From: Chitinophagaceae bacterium
GTDB taxonomy: Bacteria; Bacteroidota; Bacteroidia; Cytophagales; Cytophagaceae
DNA: 60,854 nt
Direction: 5' to 3'
Assembly (NCBI GenBank): GCA_028288405.1
Contig: JAQBNS010000012.1
Coordinates: forward strand, 1 to 60,854
Positions 53,901-60,854 of this stretch are shown here, piece by piece (within the stretch, counting starts at the first letter, position 1; every line of letters begins with the position of its first letter). The notes beneath the pieces are model-generated. The model saw nothing but the letters and a program-made list of their open reading frames with translations. It was not told where the DNA came from and made no database searches. The position numbers and the translations under genes were made by a program.

Positions 53901-54023
53901 TTTTGGTTTAATGTCATGACCATTTGGTTTATGGTACTAATCATGTTCATTATGCTTTACTTTGATTTTTATGCACGTATATTTGACGGGTTTAAAAAAC
54001 TAAAGAAATTAATTAACAGGTGA
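50934..54023 (+). CDS. Multidomain ABC-2 exporter with TerB-like N-terminus
   Basis: The 1029-residue protein combines several parts. Residues 1-57 and about 84-148 are two TerB-like helical domains (ILKALAQLFAIITKQGDGV; FFVLQELLELIYADKNYNEE). Residues about 155-245 are beta-rich and possibly FHA-like. An ABCG-type ATPase follows, with Walker A GSSGAGKTT (288-296), signature SISGGQRK (393-400) and Walker B VLFVDEP (414-420). An unusual CVTCGN (about 500) precedes the ABC-2 membrane domain (about 588-750). A long soluble stretch and a final membrane helix (about 985-1008) end the protein. The substrate is unknown. It follows the SiaB and SiaC genes with close spacing. Confidence 0.87.
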   Translation: MSEEILKALAQLFAIITKQGDGVTEKERQYVINNFAQRLDKDSVNEYIAYYDERVGAGKEKKQKSDGGTNAPVKLTSVRDSVKTLAICKKINETLTQPQKFFVLQELLELIYADKNYNEERKQIIYTVSQTFNVAEEDFQVLEKFVLSEDGLDLNSEHVLIIGEEKKFQEGNKFVKLDEHSKGTFLFMRAPSVEVYLFRYFAEEECTLNGIKTEAGDTVLFSNGSTIKLKSGATFFYSDIVAHFLSAVQEVKLSFNAIGIEYRFFNDKIGLTDINVSEDAGKLIGIMGSSGAGKTTLLNVLSGSERPNKGSVCINGLNIYEDKKAVEGLIGYIPQDDLLIEDLTVFENLYYSAKLCFGEISRKELIERVNKTLSDLGLAHIKDLKVGDPLNKSISGGQRKRLNIALELIREPAVLFVDEPTSGLSSRDSENVIDLLKELTYKGKLIFVVIHQPSSDIYKMFDKFILLDTGGYQIFYGNPIEAISYFKQMARQADSQSGYCVTCGNVNPEQLFDIIEEQVVNEFGEFTGKRKTNPMQWYHSFKEKFSFKPLTDLWNVHINVPKKTSRLKQFVVFVARDVKAKLSNKQYVVINLLEAPLLAFVLAFIIRYNNTAENTAYIFRKNDNIPAFILMSIVVALFMGLSVSAEEIIKDKKILKREQFLNLSRMSYLFSKVLILFALSALQTALFVAVGNSILEIKGMFLPYWLMLFSVSCGANLIGLNASSTFNSAITVYILIPILLIPQMILSGAMFSFDKINDTVKNTANVPLLADAMISRWAYEGISVHQFAENKFNQRFFSLEQKEHIAQFNTVYGIPHLRSGLEQLGEKLIKNKIDKKDINYYYRPAVLFVRDYAKLLKLPKHEYEKLDVIFTEVNQNNIEKLQYYLAQLDEVLNLLYNQTAIQKDKLVTALDNKYGEGYTLRLKDEYYNENLAEYVRNVNNAQKADVYKGRLIPKTEYIYFAPIYTQGALDYRTHFFSPVKVMFKHTVPTFWFNVMTIWFMVLIMFIMLYFDFYARIFDGFKKLKKLINR

Positions 54024-54099
54024 TTGAAACCTGACCTACTATTTGCCGTTTAAGCTAAAGAGCTTCTATGCCCTTTGGTTTTATATGATGGAGTCTTTT

Positions 54100-54999
54100 A
54101 TGAAAAAAATTATTCTTTTAGGTATTTTCTGCACCATTATTTCTTCTTGTGGCTCAGAGAAAGAAGCATCGAATGAAGAGTTGTTACTGGACATGGCTGA
54201 TTCCATGGCTGTACCACACAAGAAGATTGGAGATGAAGTAATAGGTGATCTCATCAAGGCTATTCCTTCTCCTTTAGAAATTTCCTTTTTAATCAAGGAA
54301 ACGAACAAGCACTACGATGTGAGTTTGTTGAATGATGCCGCCAATCAATCCACCTATACAAGCAACTTTAGTAAAGCGTTGAATCTTGGCGTTTACGGTA
54401 CAGACTTAGGTTACATTTCATTGTACAACCACACCGCCGATGCTATCAGTTACATTACCGCACTCCGTGATTTATCGGATCAACTGGGAATAGGACAATT
54501 TTATAATTTTGAGCAAATCAAACGGCTGGCGCTAAATGCCAATAATATTGATTCTTTGCTTTACTTAACCACCCGTAATTTTGAAGACATCAACAATTAC
54601 TTGTACGAAAAGAAACGCTCAGAACAGAGCGTATTGATTTTAACAGGTGGCTGGCTCGAGGCCTTGCACCTTTCTTGCAAAATTGCCGGTAAAACCAATA
54701 ATAAGGCACTTATGGACCGTGTAGCGGAACAAAAAGTTACTTTTGAACAAATTTACCTGATGCTGGATAATTATAATTATGACCCCAAGATCAATGCTCT
54801 GGTAGATCGGTTAGGTCCCTTAAAAGCCGTTTTTAATAAAGTTTCCATCACTTACGAGGTAAAGGAACAAAAAGTAAAGGAAGTGAATGGCGTTCTTACT
54901 TTTGAAAGTGAGAGCGAAAGCACTGTTCATTACACAGAGGACGATATTTACGAGATCACTAAAAATGTGGAGAATATCCGCAATAGCGTCATTAAATAA
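54100..54999 (+). CDS. Lipoprotein of unknown function
   Basis: The start at 54100 gives a clean lipoprotein signal (MKKIILLGIFCTIISSC, lipid-carrying cysteine 17) and 299 residues; 19 upstream codons from 54043 are not needed. The mature protein is mostly helical, with VYGTDLGYISLYNHTADAI and VLILTGGWLEALHLSCKI as the most conserved-looking parts. No domain is recognised. It lies 76 bp after the ABC exporter on the same strand and may be its envelope partner. Confidence 0.75.
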   Translation: MKKIILLGIFCTIISSCGSEKEASNEELLLDMADSMAVPHKKIGDEVIGDLIKAIPSPLEISFLIKETNKHYDVSLLNDAANQSTYTSNFSKALNLGVYGTDLGYISLYNHTADAISYITALRDLSDQLGIGQFYNFEQIKRLALNANNIDSLLYLTTRNFEDINNYLYEKKRSEQSVLILTGGWLEALHLSCKIAGKTNNKALMDRVAEQKVTFEQIYLMLDNYNYDPKINALVDRLGPLKAVFNKVSITYEVKEQKVKEVNGVLTFESESESTVHYTEDDIYEITKNVENIRNSVIK

Positions 55000-55056
55000 A
55001 TGTCTAAACTTCGTAAATTGTATAGGCATATTGTTTATTAACAAGGAGATGGAATT

Positions 55057-55479
55057 ATGAATAAAAAATACAGTTGTTTTGTTTTGCTACTTGTGCTGTT
55101 GTCCCTGAAGTCTGTTCAGGTATCTGCACAATGCCAACCCGATGCATGTATTCAGAAAATCAGTGAGGGTTATACTTTTTTGAAAACCTATAAAATGGAA
55201 CAAATAGGGGCTGAAACGGAGTATTCTTATGTGTTCAGTCGTGATACCAATTATATGATTGCGGTATGCAGCAGTTCTGGTCCTGACGCCACAGTGAAAG
55301 TGACCATGTACGATGCTCAAAGAAAAGAAATTGCATCCAATCTCGATAAGAAATCCAATAAGCTTTATTCCGTTATCGCTTATCAATGCAAAGCCACCGG
55401 AATTTATTACCTGAAGTATACACCCGTCAATCAAAATAAGACCGATTGTTGCGTCAGCGTATTAGGATTTAAAAAATAA
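55057..55479 (+). CDS. Small exported protein of unknown function
   Basis: A signal peptide (about residues 1-24, ending VSAQ) precedes a 115-residue mature part with beta-strand character (YSYVFSRDTNYMIAVCSS, KVTMYDAQRKEIASNL, GIYYLKYTPV) and four cysteines (CQPDAC, DCC). It resembles a jelly-roll-like secreted domain but no family is recognised. A terminator follows it. Confidence 0.7.
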   Translation: MNKKYSCFVLLLVLLSLKSVQVSAQCQPDACIQKISEGYTFLKTYKMEQIGAETEYSYVFSRDTNYMIAVCSSSGPDATVKVTMYDAQRKEIASNLDKKSNKLYSVIAYQCKATGIYYLKYTPVNQNKTDCCVSVLGFKK

Positions 55480-55494
55480 GAATTAAAAGAATAT

Positions 55495-55526
55495 CGAATC
55501 AGGATCTTAGTCCTGATTCGTTTTTT
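55495..55526 (+). terminator. Terminator after the small exported protein
   Basis: CGAATCAGGA / TCCTGATTCG with a 6-nt loop, followed by TTTTTT. It separates the SiaBC-ABC-lipoprotein set from the propeller gene. Confidence 0.93.
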
Positions 55527-55539
55527 ATAGCAAAAATTT

Positions 55540-56892
55540 ATGAAGAAGATTATTCTGGTAGTGATCATACTAATCAGTGCTGCAAGTCAAGAACTATGGG
55601 CTCAATCTCCAAGTAAGCATTTTCAATATACTTTTGGCGGTGGCAAGAAAGATGTCTTGTATTCCAGCATAGAAACGGATGATAAAGGAATTCTTTCTGT
55701 AGGTTATACAGAGAGTTTTGGTGCAGGTAACTTTGACATGTACGTCATTAAGAATGACAGCGAGGGCAAGCTGGAATGGTCGAAAACCTATGGTGGTGGG
55801 AAGGAAGATTATGGACGTTCTGTTGCTAAGTCTCAAGACGGTCAAGGTTATTTGTTATTGGGCTATTCCAATAGTTTTTCTGAAAACAGCTACTTCGATA
55901 TTTATTTGATCAAGATAGACCTTAAGGGTGATACGTTATGGTCTCGCTACTATGGCTTAGATAGAAGTGAGTATGGCTACTCCATAATTGCTACCAAAGA
56001 CGGTGGCTACATGCTATTGGGTGAAGTGATTAATAATATCAACGGAGAAAAAAATGCCGATGTGATGTTGGTGAAGATTTCTGCATCGGGAGATTTTGAA
56101 TGGTCAAAAATTTACGGAGGAAACCTGACGGATTATTTATACAACATAGAGCAACTGGCAGACGGCTCTTACCTGATGGGGGGGGAAACCAATTCTTTTG
56201 GTTCCGGTGAATGGGACTTCTTGGCGGTGAAGATAGACGCTACAGGTAAACTTTTGATGGCTAAAACATACGGAGCCTTGCTGACAGACTACGGACGCTT
56301 TGCAGTATCTACTTCAGATGGAGGTTTTTTGGTCGGGGGTAATTCTTTTAACTTCGGTGTGGGAGATATGGATTTTGTTCTTGTGAAGGCTGACAAAGAC
56401 GGAAAAATAGAATGGAGTCAATCGTATGGAGAGATTGGCGCGGAGTACATGTTGGACATGAAGAAGATGCCGAATGACGGTGGTTTTATTATTTCAGGCT
56501 ATACCAATAGTTTCGGCAGTCATGTAGAAGATATTTACTTGCTCAATATACGCAACGACGGCAAGGTCAATTGGGCAAAAACAATTGGAGGAGACTTCGG
56601 CGATTATGGCGTAAGCGTTTTACCAACCTCTGATAATGCTATTGTGGTAACGGGTAATACAAAAAGTTTTAAGGTAAATTCGGATGATTGTTTTATTTTC
56701 AAAGTGGAAAGCAAGTTGTCGCGTAACTTATGCAATTCCATGATCATTCGTCCGATTACACAATCTTACCTGAAGGTGCAAACAACAGATGCGCGCGTGT
56801 ATGAATTAGAAACTCATATTGTCGATCGCTTGGTTCCTACGGTAGTTAAAAGTGTTGAAACAATCGAACAACAATTGTGTACTGAAAAGTAA
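55540..56892 (+). CDS. Exported seven-bladed beta-propeller protein
   Basis: A signal peptide (ending QELWAQS, about residue 23) is followed by seven repeats of about 50 residues, each starting with a variant of YGG-xx-DYG-(R/Y)S, then DGGYLLLGYSNSFG and ending IKIDxxGxxxWSK. The count fits a seven-bladed propeller spanning about residues 30-395, with a 50-residue tail and no type IX secretion signal that I recognise. Ligand and role are unknown. It follows the SiaBC-ABC set but has its own leader after a terminator. Confidence 0.8.
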   Translation: MKKIILVVIILISAASQELWAQSPSKHFQYTFGGGKKDVLYSSIETDDKGILSVGYTESFGAGNFDMYVIKNDSEGKLEWSKTYGGGKEDYGRSVAKSQDGQGYLLLGYSNSFSENSYFDIYLIKIDLKGDTLWSRYYGLDRSEYGYSIIATKDGGYMLLGEVINNINGEKNADVMLVKISASGDFEWSKIYGGNLTDYLYNIEQLADGSYLMGGETNSFGSGEWDFLAVKIDATGKLLMAKTYGALLTDYGRFAVSTSDGGFLVGGNSFNFGVGDMDFVLVKADKDGKIEWSQSYGEIGAEYMLDMKKMPNDGGFIISGYTNSFGSHVEDIYLLNIRNDGKVNWAKTIGGDFGDYGVSVLPTSDNAIVVTGNTKSFKVNSDDCFIFKVESKLSRNLCNSMIIRPITQSYLKVQTTDARVYELETHIVDRLVPTVVKSVETIEQQLCTEK

Positions 56893-56975
56893 AATTACTT
56901 CATTACATGGCCGATAGGCCGAGGATAAGAAATCGTATATCAATACACTGTTTCTCCGCTCTCTTTCTCTTTCTG

Positions 56976-57656
56976 TTATTTGTAGGGGTTCAATAGCGGC
57001 CAGTCAAACGGCGTCCATAAACAGGTTTTTAATTCTGATTTTTTTAATCCCTTATTCACCCATGAATTACACGAGGTGAATAGGCTGTAGCGTCCCTTCG
57101 CATCATAAAATTGGCCACTGTAGTAACGAGGATCATGCTTTACCAGCAGTAGCTTTCCATTGGCATCGTGTTGAAAAGAAGCTTGAATGTAGTCAACAAG
57201 TTTTTGATACTGTTGTGCATTGATAAACACAGACACCGTATGTTCGGACGGACGAAGTGCTCCTTTATAATAGGAAACATGCATGGCTGTTGTGCTTAAA
57301 CCTGTGCACGCTTTAAAGGCGGTAGAGAAAGTAAGGTCATCCCAGGTAGGGGTATTCAAATAAAATCCTTTATCTCCCCACCCAAAAGCTACTACGTTGT
57401 GTTCGGCCGGGATATCCGGTAAGAAGGAATGCCAGTTGTAAATCGAGTTTTCTACAGGTAATAAAATATCAGTATGTACGCCATTGGAATGAAGCTGAAC
57501 AAGGATAGGATGTTCTTTTTCACTGGTAAATGAACGGTTGTAGGGAATGTAAGACAGCAAGAATGCCACTATAAAATAGAGTGGAATCAATGCCAGTACA
57601 TACAGAAGATAAATCATTGCCCTTTTTATAAAAATCATAAGCGTGTCTTTAAGCAT
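56976..57656 (-). CDS. DUF2459/TIGR02117-family membrane-anchored protein
   Basis: The 226-residue protein has one membrane anchor (about residues 13-35) and a periplasmic domain. The family hallmarks are LVQLHSNGVHTDILLPV (about 52-68), FGWGDKGFYLNTPTWDDL and FTSCNSWVNKGLKKSELKT near the C-terminus; the paired His and Cys hint at a cysteine-peptidase-like fold, which is inference. Function is unknown. ATG codons at 57656 and 57638 are both possible. Confidence 0.83.
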   Translation of the reverse strand: MLKDTLMIFIKRAMIYLLYVLALIPLYFIVAFLLSYIPYNRSFTSEKEHPILVQLHSNGVHTDILLPVENSIYNWHSFLPDIPAEHNVVAFGWGDKGFYLNTPTWDDLTFSTAFKACTGLSTTAMHVSYYKGALRPSEHTVSVFINAQQYQKLVDYIQASFQHDANGKLLLVKHDPRYYSGQFYDAKGRYSLFTSCNSWVNKGLKKSELKTCLWTPFDWPLLNPYK

Positions 57657-57686
57657 TAACGCAATTAGACGGGCAAGTAGTTTGTA

Positions 57687-59741
57687 TTATTTAGAAAGAA
57701 TTTTGATTTCGGTACGTCTGTTCAGTTCTCGACCTTCTTTTTCATCATCGTTTGACACCAATGGTTCATCTTCCCCATAACCTTTAGGAATCAGGCGAGA
57801 GGCACTGATACCTTTTTCAGACAACCAGTTTACTACACTTTGTGCTCTGCGTTGTGAAAGGCTATAGTTGTATTCTTTGCTTCCCAAATCATCGGTATGG
57901 CTACCGATTTCAATCTTCATATTCGGAGAGTCCTGCAGTAATCGAAGCAAGTTGTTTAATTCTGTATGAGATTCTTTTCGTAAATCCGCTTTGTCAAAAT
58001 CATAGTACAAATTTCTCAAAACATATTTGCTGCCCACTACCGGCTTCTCCATCGTGATGGTGCGTGTAACGGTACGATTTTGCTTGGACTCAGGATCAAT
58101 TTTAATACTAATGTCCTGGAATATGTAGCCTTCTTTTTTAATAGAAACGACAAGTTTTGTCTTGGTGGTAAAGGTTAGTTTTTTATCATAAAACCCTTTG
58201 GTACTCACCGACTGGTCGAGGAGTTTATCGTCTTCTGTATCGATCACCTGAACTTCAGCTTCTATCGTCTGGCCGGTTTCTTTATCGGTAACATTAATAT
58301 GGAAGGTGTATTCGTTTGCGTTTTTATTCAGACTATCCCGATCAATCAGTGTAAACGTAACAGAATCCACTTTAAATACCGGATCTTTTATGTTCTGATC
58401 TGGCATTTTGAAACGGTAAATATCGGCATCGCCCAATCCTATATTTTTATTGGAAGAGAAGTAACCATAAATTCCATCACTCGAAAGAATAAAGTAGGTA
58501 TCGTCTTCGGTAGAATTAATAGGGTAAAGCAAATTCTCTGGTTTGGACCAGATCTGTGTGGTACTGTCGTAATGGCTTTTGTAAATATCAAATCCTCCCA
58601 TTCCTCTATGTCCCTTAGAACTGAAGTATAAGGTTTTTCCATCTTTATCTAAGAAAGGACTTTCATCATCGTATTCTGTATTCAAATAAGAGCCTAGATT
58701 GACAGGGATTCCCCATTCACCTTTAGGATCTTTTTTGCTGACATAAATATCTTGTCCTCCAAATCCACCGGCTTTATTGCTGGAGAAGAAAAGTGTTTTA
58801 CCATCAGGAGTAAGACTCATCGAATTTTCAATGAAATCGGGTGTATTGATTTGTTTGCTCAATGATTTAGGCAAGCCCCAATTTCCCTTGTTGTCTTTTT
58901 TGCAATAGAAAATATCGCCTTTGTATTTATCGTTGTCGATGTATAAAAAAAGTTCCTGTTCATCGCTTGAAATGCCAATACAGGATTCGTGCAGGTCGCT
59001 ATTCACAGGGTATCCAAGATTAACCGCAGTTCCCCATACATTACCTGTTTTGTCTGAGCGATAAACATCTTCAAAAAATTCGTTGTCGTTGTCTTTATTC
59101 CCTCCGGTAGATCCTTTCCTGCGAGAAGTGAAATACACTTTGGAACGGTCTGTATTTAAGATGGGGCCATAGTCTTTGAATTCAGAATTGACACCTTCTC
59201 CCAAATTGAATAGCTCGATGTCCAACGGCTTTTTAATGTAAACCTTACCGTTTTCACATTCGTAGATTTTTCGCTCTATTTTTTTCTCTTCACTGGAATT
59301 GTCTTGTTCGCCAAAAGGTTTGGTTCCCTCTACATTCATGATGATTTTAGTGCGGTATTGATTGTAATAGGAAATGGCATTATCAAATTCGTAATTCAAA
59401 TGGTAAGCAGTACCGATTAATAGAAGAATGTTATCCGCGACATTTGGATTTAATTCATAAGACTTAAGCAGGTATTTGAGCGCCAGGTCTTTTTGAGTGG
59501 TAGTCAGGTAGGCCTTACCGGCCATGAAGTTGGCCCGTTCATTTTTAGGATTCATTTCTAATGCTTGGACGTATACCTCCAAGGCATCTTTCACGTCACC
59601 GAAATTATACATTTCATCTGCTACCAAAACCAACTGTTGATCTGCTGGAAGTTCTTGGGCATAAGATGATTGCGTTACTGCTCCAGTAAAAATGGACAGC
59701 ATGAAAAAAAAGTATAATAATCTTATATTTTGGATTTTCAT
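57687..59741 (-). CDS. PorE-like TPR-PD40-OmpA outer-membrane protein
   Basis: With the start at 59741 (MKIQNIRLLYFFF) the protein has a signal peptide ending SSYAQ and about 684 residues. Domains in order: TPR repeats (about 25-130), a WD40-like PD40 propeller (about 185-450, repeats like LTPDGKTLFFSSNKAGGFGG), a carboxypeptidase-regulatory-like beta domain (about 465-560) and a C-terminal OmpA peptidoglycan-binding domain (YYDFDKADLRKES; LNRRTEIKI). PorE of the type IX secretion/gliding complex has the same architecture, but many Bacteroidota paralogs exist. A 23-codon longer frame starts at 59810 but lacks a signal peptide. Confidence 0.88.
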   Translation of the reverse strand: MKIQNIRLLYFFFMLSIFTGAVTQSSYAQELPADQQLVLVADEMYNFGDVKDALEVYVQALEMNPKNERANFMAGKAYLTTTQKDLALKYLLKSYELNPNVADNILLLIGTAYHLNYEFDNAISYYNQYRTKIIMNVEGTKPFGEQDNSSEEKKIERKIYECENGKVYIKKPLDIELFNLGEGVNSEFKDYGPILNTDRSKVYFTSRRKGSTGGNKDNDNEFFEDVYRSDKTGNVWGTAVNLGYPVNSDLHESCIGISSDEQELFLYIDNDKYKGDIFYCKKDNKGNWGLPKSLSKQINTPDFIENSMSLTPDGKTLFFSSNKAGGFGGQDIYVSKKDPKGEWGIPVNLGSYLNTEYDDESPFLDKDGKTLYFSSKGHRGMGGFDIYKSHYDSTTQIWSKPENLLYPINSTEDDTYFILSSDGIYGYFSSNKNIGLGDADIYRFKMPDQNIKDPVFKVDSVTFTLIDRDSLNKNANEYTFHINVTDKETGQTIEAEVQVIDTEDDKLLDQSVSTKGFYDKKLTFTTKTKLVVSIKKEGYIFQDISIKIDPESKQNRTVTRTITMEKPVVGSKYVLRNLYYDFDKADLRKESHTELNNLLRLLQDSPNMKIEIGSHTDDLGSKEYNYSLSQRRAQSVVNWLSEKGISASRLIPKGYGEDEPLVSNDDEKEGRELNRRTEIKILSK

Positions 59742-59936
59742 GGTTACTCGTTCGACCATTCTGCCAATTAGGGCAGATTTAGTTTGTATTGATACGCAGA
59801 AATAAATCATAGGTTTTACATCGACCGACTTTCGAAGGTAAGTTAATTCAGTTTTTTGGATTTTTTAGTTGAGTATTCGTCTAATTAATTGTTTAAAATT
59901 CTGTCATTTACTATCTTTCTCTTAGAATAGTAATAT

Positions 59937-60854
59937 ATGAGGTTTTGTTTTTTTTGTGCTGCAACACTTTTTATCATATTAGATGGCCCCCAATGTTTGG
60001 CTCAGAATGAAGCAGACTTTATCAAAAAAGCGGATCATTTGTTTAAACTCAATAAACACAAAGAGGCTTTAGATAATTACGAGAAGGCTTATGCCTTGAA
60101 TCCGGATAACCTCAAAACGAATTACAGAATAGGTATTCTCTACCTGGATGGCAATTACAAATACAAATCACTTCCTTATCTGGAAAAAGTATTAAACGAA
60201 GAAAAAAATCCGGAAATAGATTTTTATAAGTACTTGGGTTTGGCTTACCAATTTGCTCATCGTTTTGACGAGGCGGAAGTAAATTATAAGAAATTTCGTG
60301 AACTCGCTAGTGACATTGATCCCATTAAGAAAGCATGGCTGGATCGGAAAATCCAGGAATGCAACAATGGCCGTTTGTACATTGCGAATAAACGTAACCT
60401 GGAGATCGTAAATCTAGGCGACCAGATCAATAGTCCTTATCCTGATTACGCTCCCATTATTTCTACCAATGAGTCTTGTATGATTTTCACCTCGCGCCGC
60501 AAGGAGTCGGTGGGTGGAGAGTTGGATGAAAACGATGACTACTACGAAGATATTTATATTTCTTATCACGTGGATGGTGTATGGCAGAAGGCAATCAGTG
60601 TGGGGGAAAATATCAATACGCCATACAACGAAGCCGGAATAGGTTTTTCGAAAAATGGAAAGGAAATTTTTATCTATAACCACGATGGTGGCGGTGATAT
60701 TTACTACAGTATATTTAACCCGGACAGCTCCTTGACCGATCCTCAGCCCATCAAAGGAAAAGTAAATGGAAAGCATACTTTTGAAAGTGCCGCTACGATT
60801 TCTTCAGACGGAAAAAGGTTGTTTTTCACCAGTGACAGGCCGGGTGGCTTGGGA
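59937..60854 (+). CDS. Second PorE-like TPR-PD40 protein (3' end outside window)
   Basis: My translation from the ATG at 59937 is open for 306 codons to the window edge. A signal peptide (ending CLAQ, about residue 23) is followed by TPR-like helices (FKLNKHKEALDNYEKAYALN, YLGLAYQFAHRFDEAEVNY) and the beginning of a PD40 propeller (APIISTNESCMIFTSRRKES, ATISSDGKRLFFTSDRPGG). It is a divergent paralog of the neighbouring gene; the starts are 195 bp apart. A C-terminal OmpA domain would be expected beyond the edge. Confidence 0.85.
   Translation, partial: MRFCFFCAATLFIILDGPQCLAQNEADFIKKADHLFKLNKHKEALDNYEKAYALNPDNLKTNYRIGILYLDGNYKYKSLPYLEKVLNEEKNPEIDFYKYLGLAYQFAHRFDEAEVNYKKFRELASDIDPIKKAWLDRKIQECNNGRLYIANKRNLEIVNLGDQINSPYPDYAPIISTNESCMIFTSRRKESVGGELDENDDYYEDIYISYHVDGVWQKAISVGENINTPYNEAGIGFSKNGKEIFIYNHDGGGDIYYSIFNPDSSLTDPQPIKGKVNGKHTFESAATISSDGKRLFFTSDRPGGLG

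Noticed and set aside
1..60854. tRNA, rRNA, insertion sequence or prophage genes
   Set aside because: I looked through the intergenic regions for T-loop words, transposase and integrase signatures and found none; short or diverged RNA genes could still escape reading by eye.

Overview
The window is chromosomal DNA of a member of the Bacteroidota. The markers are a mraZ-to-ftsZ cluster with a Bacteroidota-type FtsL-like protein, a TonB-dependent receptor paired with a DUF4249 lipoprotein, PorE-like TPR/PD40/OmpA proteins, LytS/LytTR signalling, DUF5606, promoters fitting the Bacteroidota pattern TTG-N19-TAnnTTTG, and almost no Shine-Dalgarno sequences. kdtA implies a lipopolysaccharide outer membrane, and the DNPR motif in MurE implies meso-diaminopimelate peptidoglycan. 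The order (Chitinophagales, Cytophagales or Sphingobacteriales) cannot be settled from sequence reading alone. I saw no rRNA, tRNA, CRISPR array, transposase or prophage gene.

Layout. 1-3.5 kb (minus): Nudix hydrolase, plsC, gatC and a membrane/TPR protein that runs off the left edge. 3.5-7.9 kb (plus): rnhB, gcvT, comB and a GT-C-like membrane protein. 7.9-10.1 kb (minus): ilvE, a MazG-like pyrophosphohydrolase and dtd. 10.4-16.4 kb (plus): a DUF3352-like membrane-anchored protein, a small exported protein and a GH63-like glycosidase. 16.5 kb: hup. 16.8-17.6 kb: a gene-free region with four perfect DnaA boxes, an AT-rich stretch and a 10-bp-phased MraZ operator next to a good promoter. 17.6-33.2 kb: the division and cell-wall cluster mraZ, rsmH, ftsL, ftsI, murE, a four-helix-bundle gene, mraY, murD, ftsW, murG, murC, ftsQ, ftsA, ftsZ, closed by a terminator. 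33.3-35.3 kb: an OmpR-type two-component pair. 35.4-37.5 kb: rsgA and kdtA. 37.8-43.0 kb: DUF4249 lipoprotein, TonB receptor, LytTR regulator and LytS-type kinase. 43.2-46.7 kb: MFS transporter, peroxiredoxin with a PerR-like regulator, and a low-molecular-weight phosphatase. 47.1-49.7 kb: small conserved genes (outer-membrane barrel, DUF5606, TonB-C protein, engB). 50-57 kb: a SiaB-type kinase, a SiaC-type phosphoprotein, a 1029-residue ABC exporter with TerB-like N-terminus, a lipoprotein, a small exported protein and a seven-blade propeller. 57-60.9 kb: a DUF2459 protein and two divergent PorE-like genes, the second cut by the right edge.

How it works together. The 16-kb cluster makes the lipid-linked peptidoglycan precursor and builds the divisome; its promoter appears to be under MraZ control, possibly coupled to DnaA. 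The LytS/LytTR pair probably drives the neighbouring TonB receptor operon through a 21-bp-spaced direct repeat. PerR probably controls itself and the peroxiredoxin through an adjacent PerR box. The most promising little-described system is the SiaB-SiaC-ABC exporter group, in which a partner-switch module known from c-di-GMP control in Pseudomonas sits directly before a large multidomain exporter and has neither SiaA nor SiaD nearby.

The intergenic regions are rich in palindromic and phrase-like repeats belonging to several families, described individually below.
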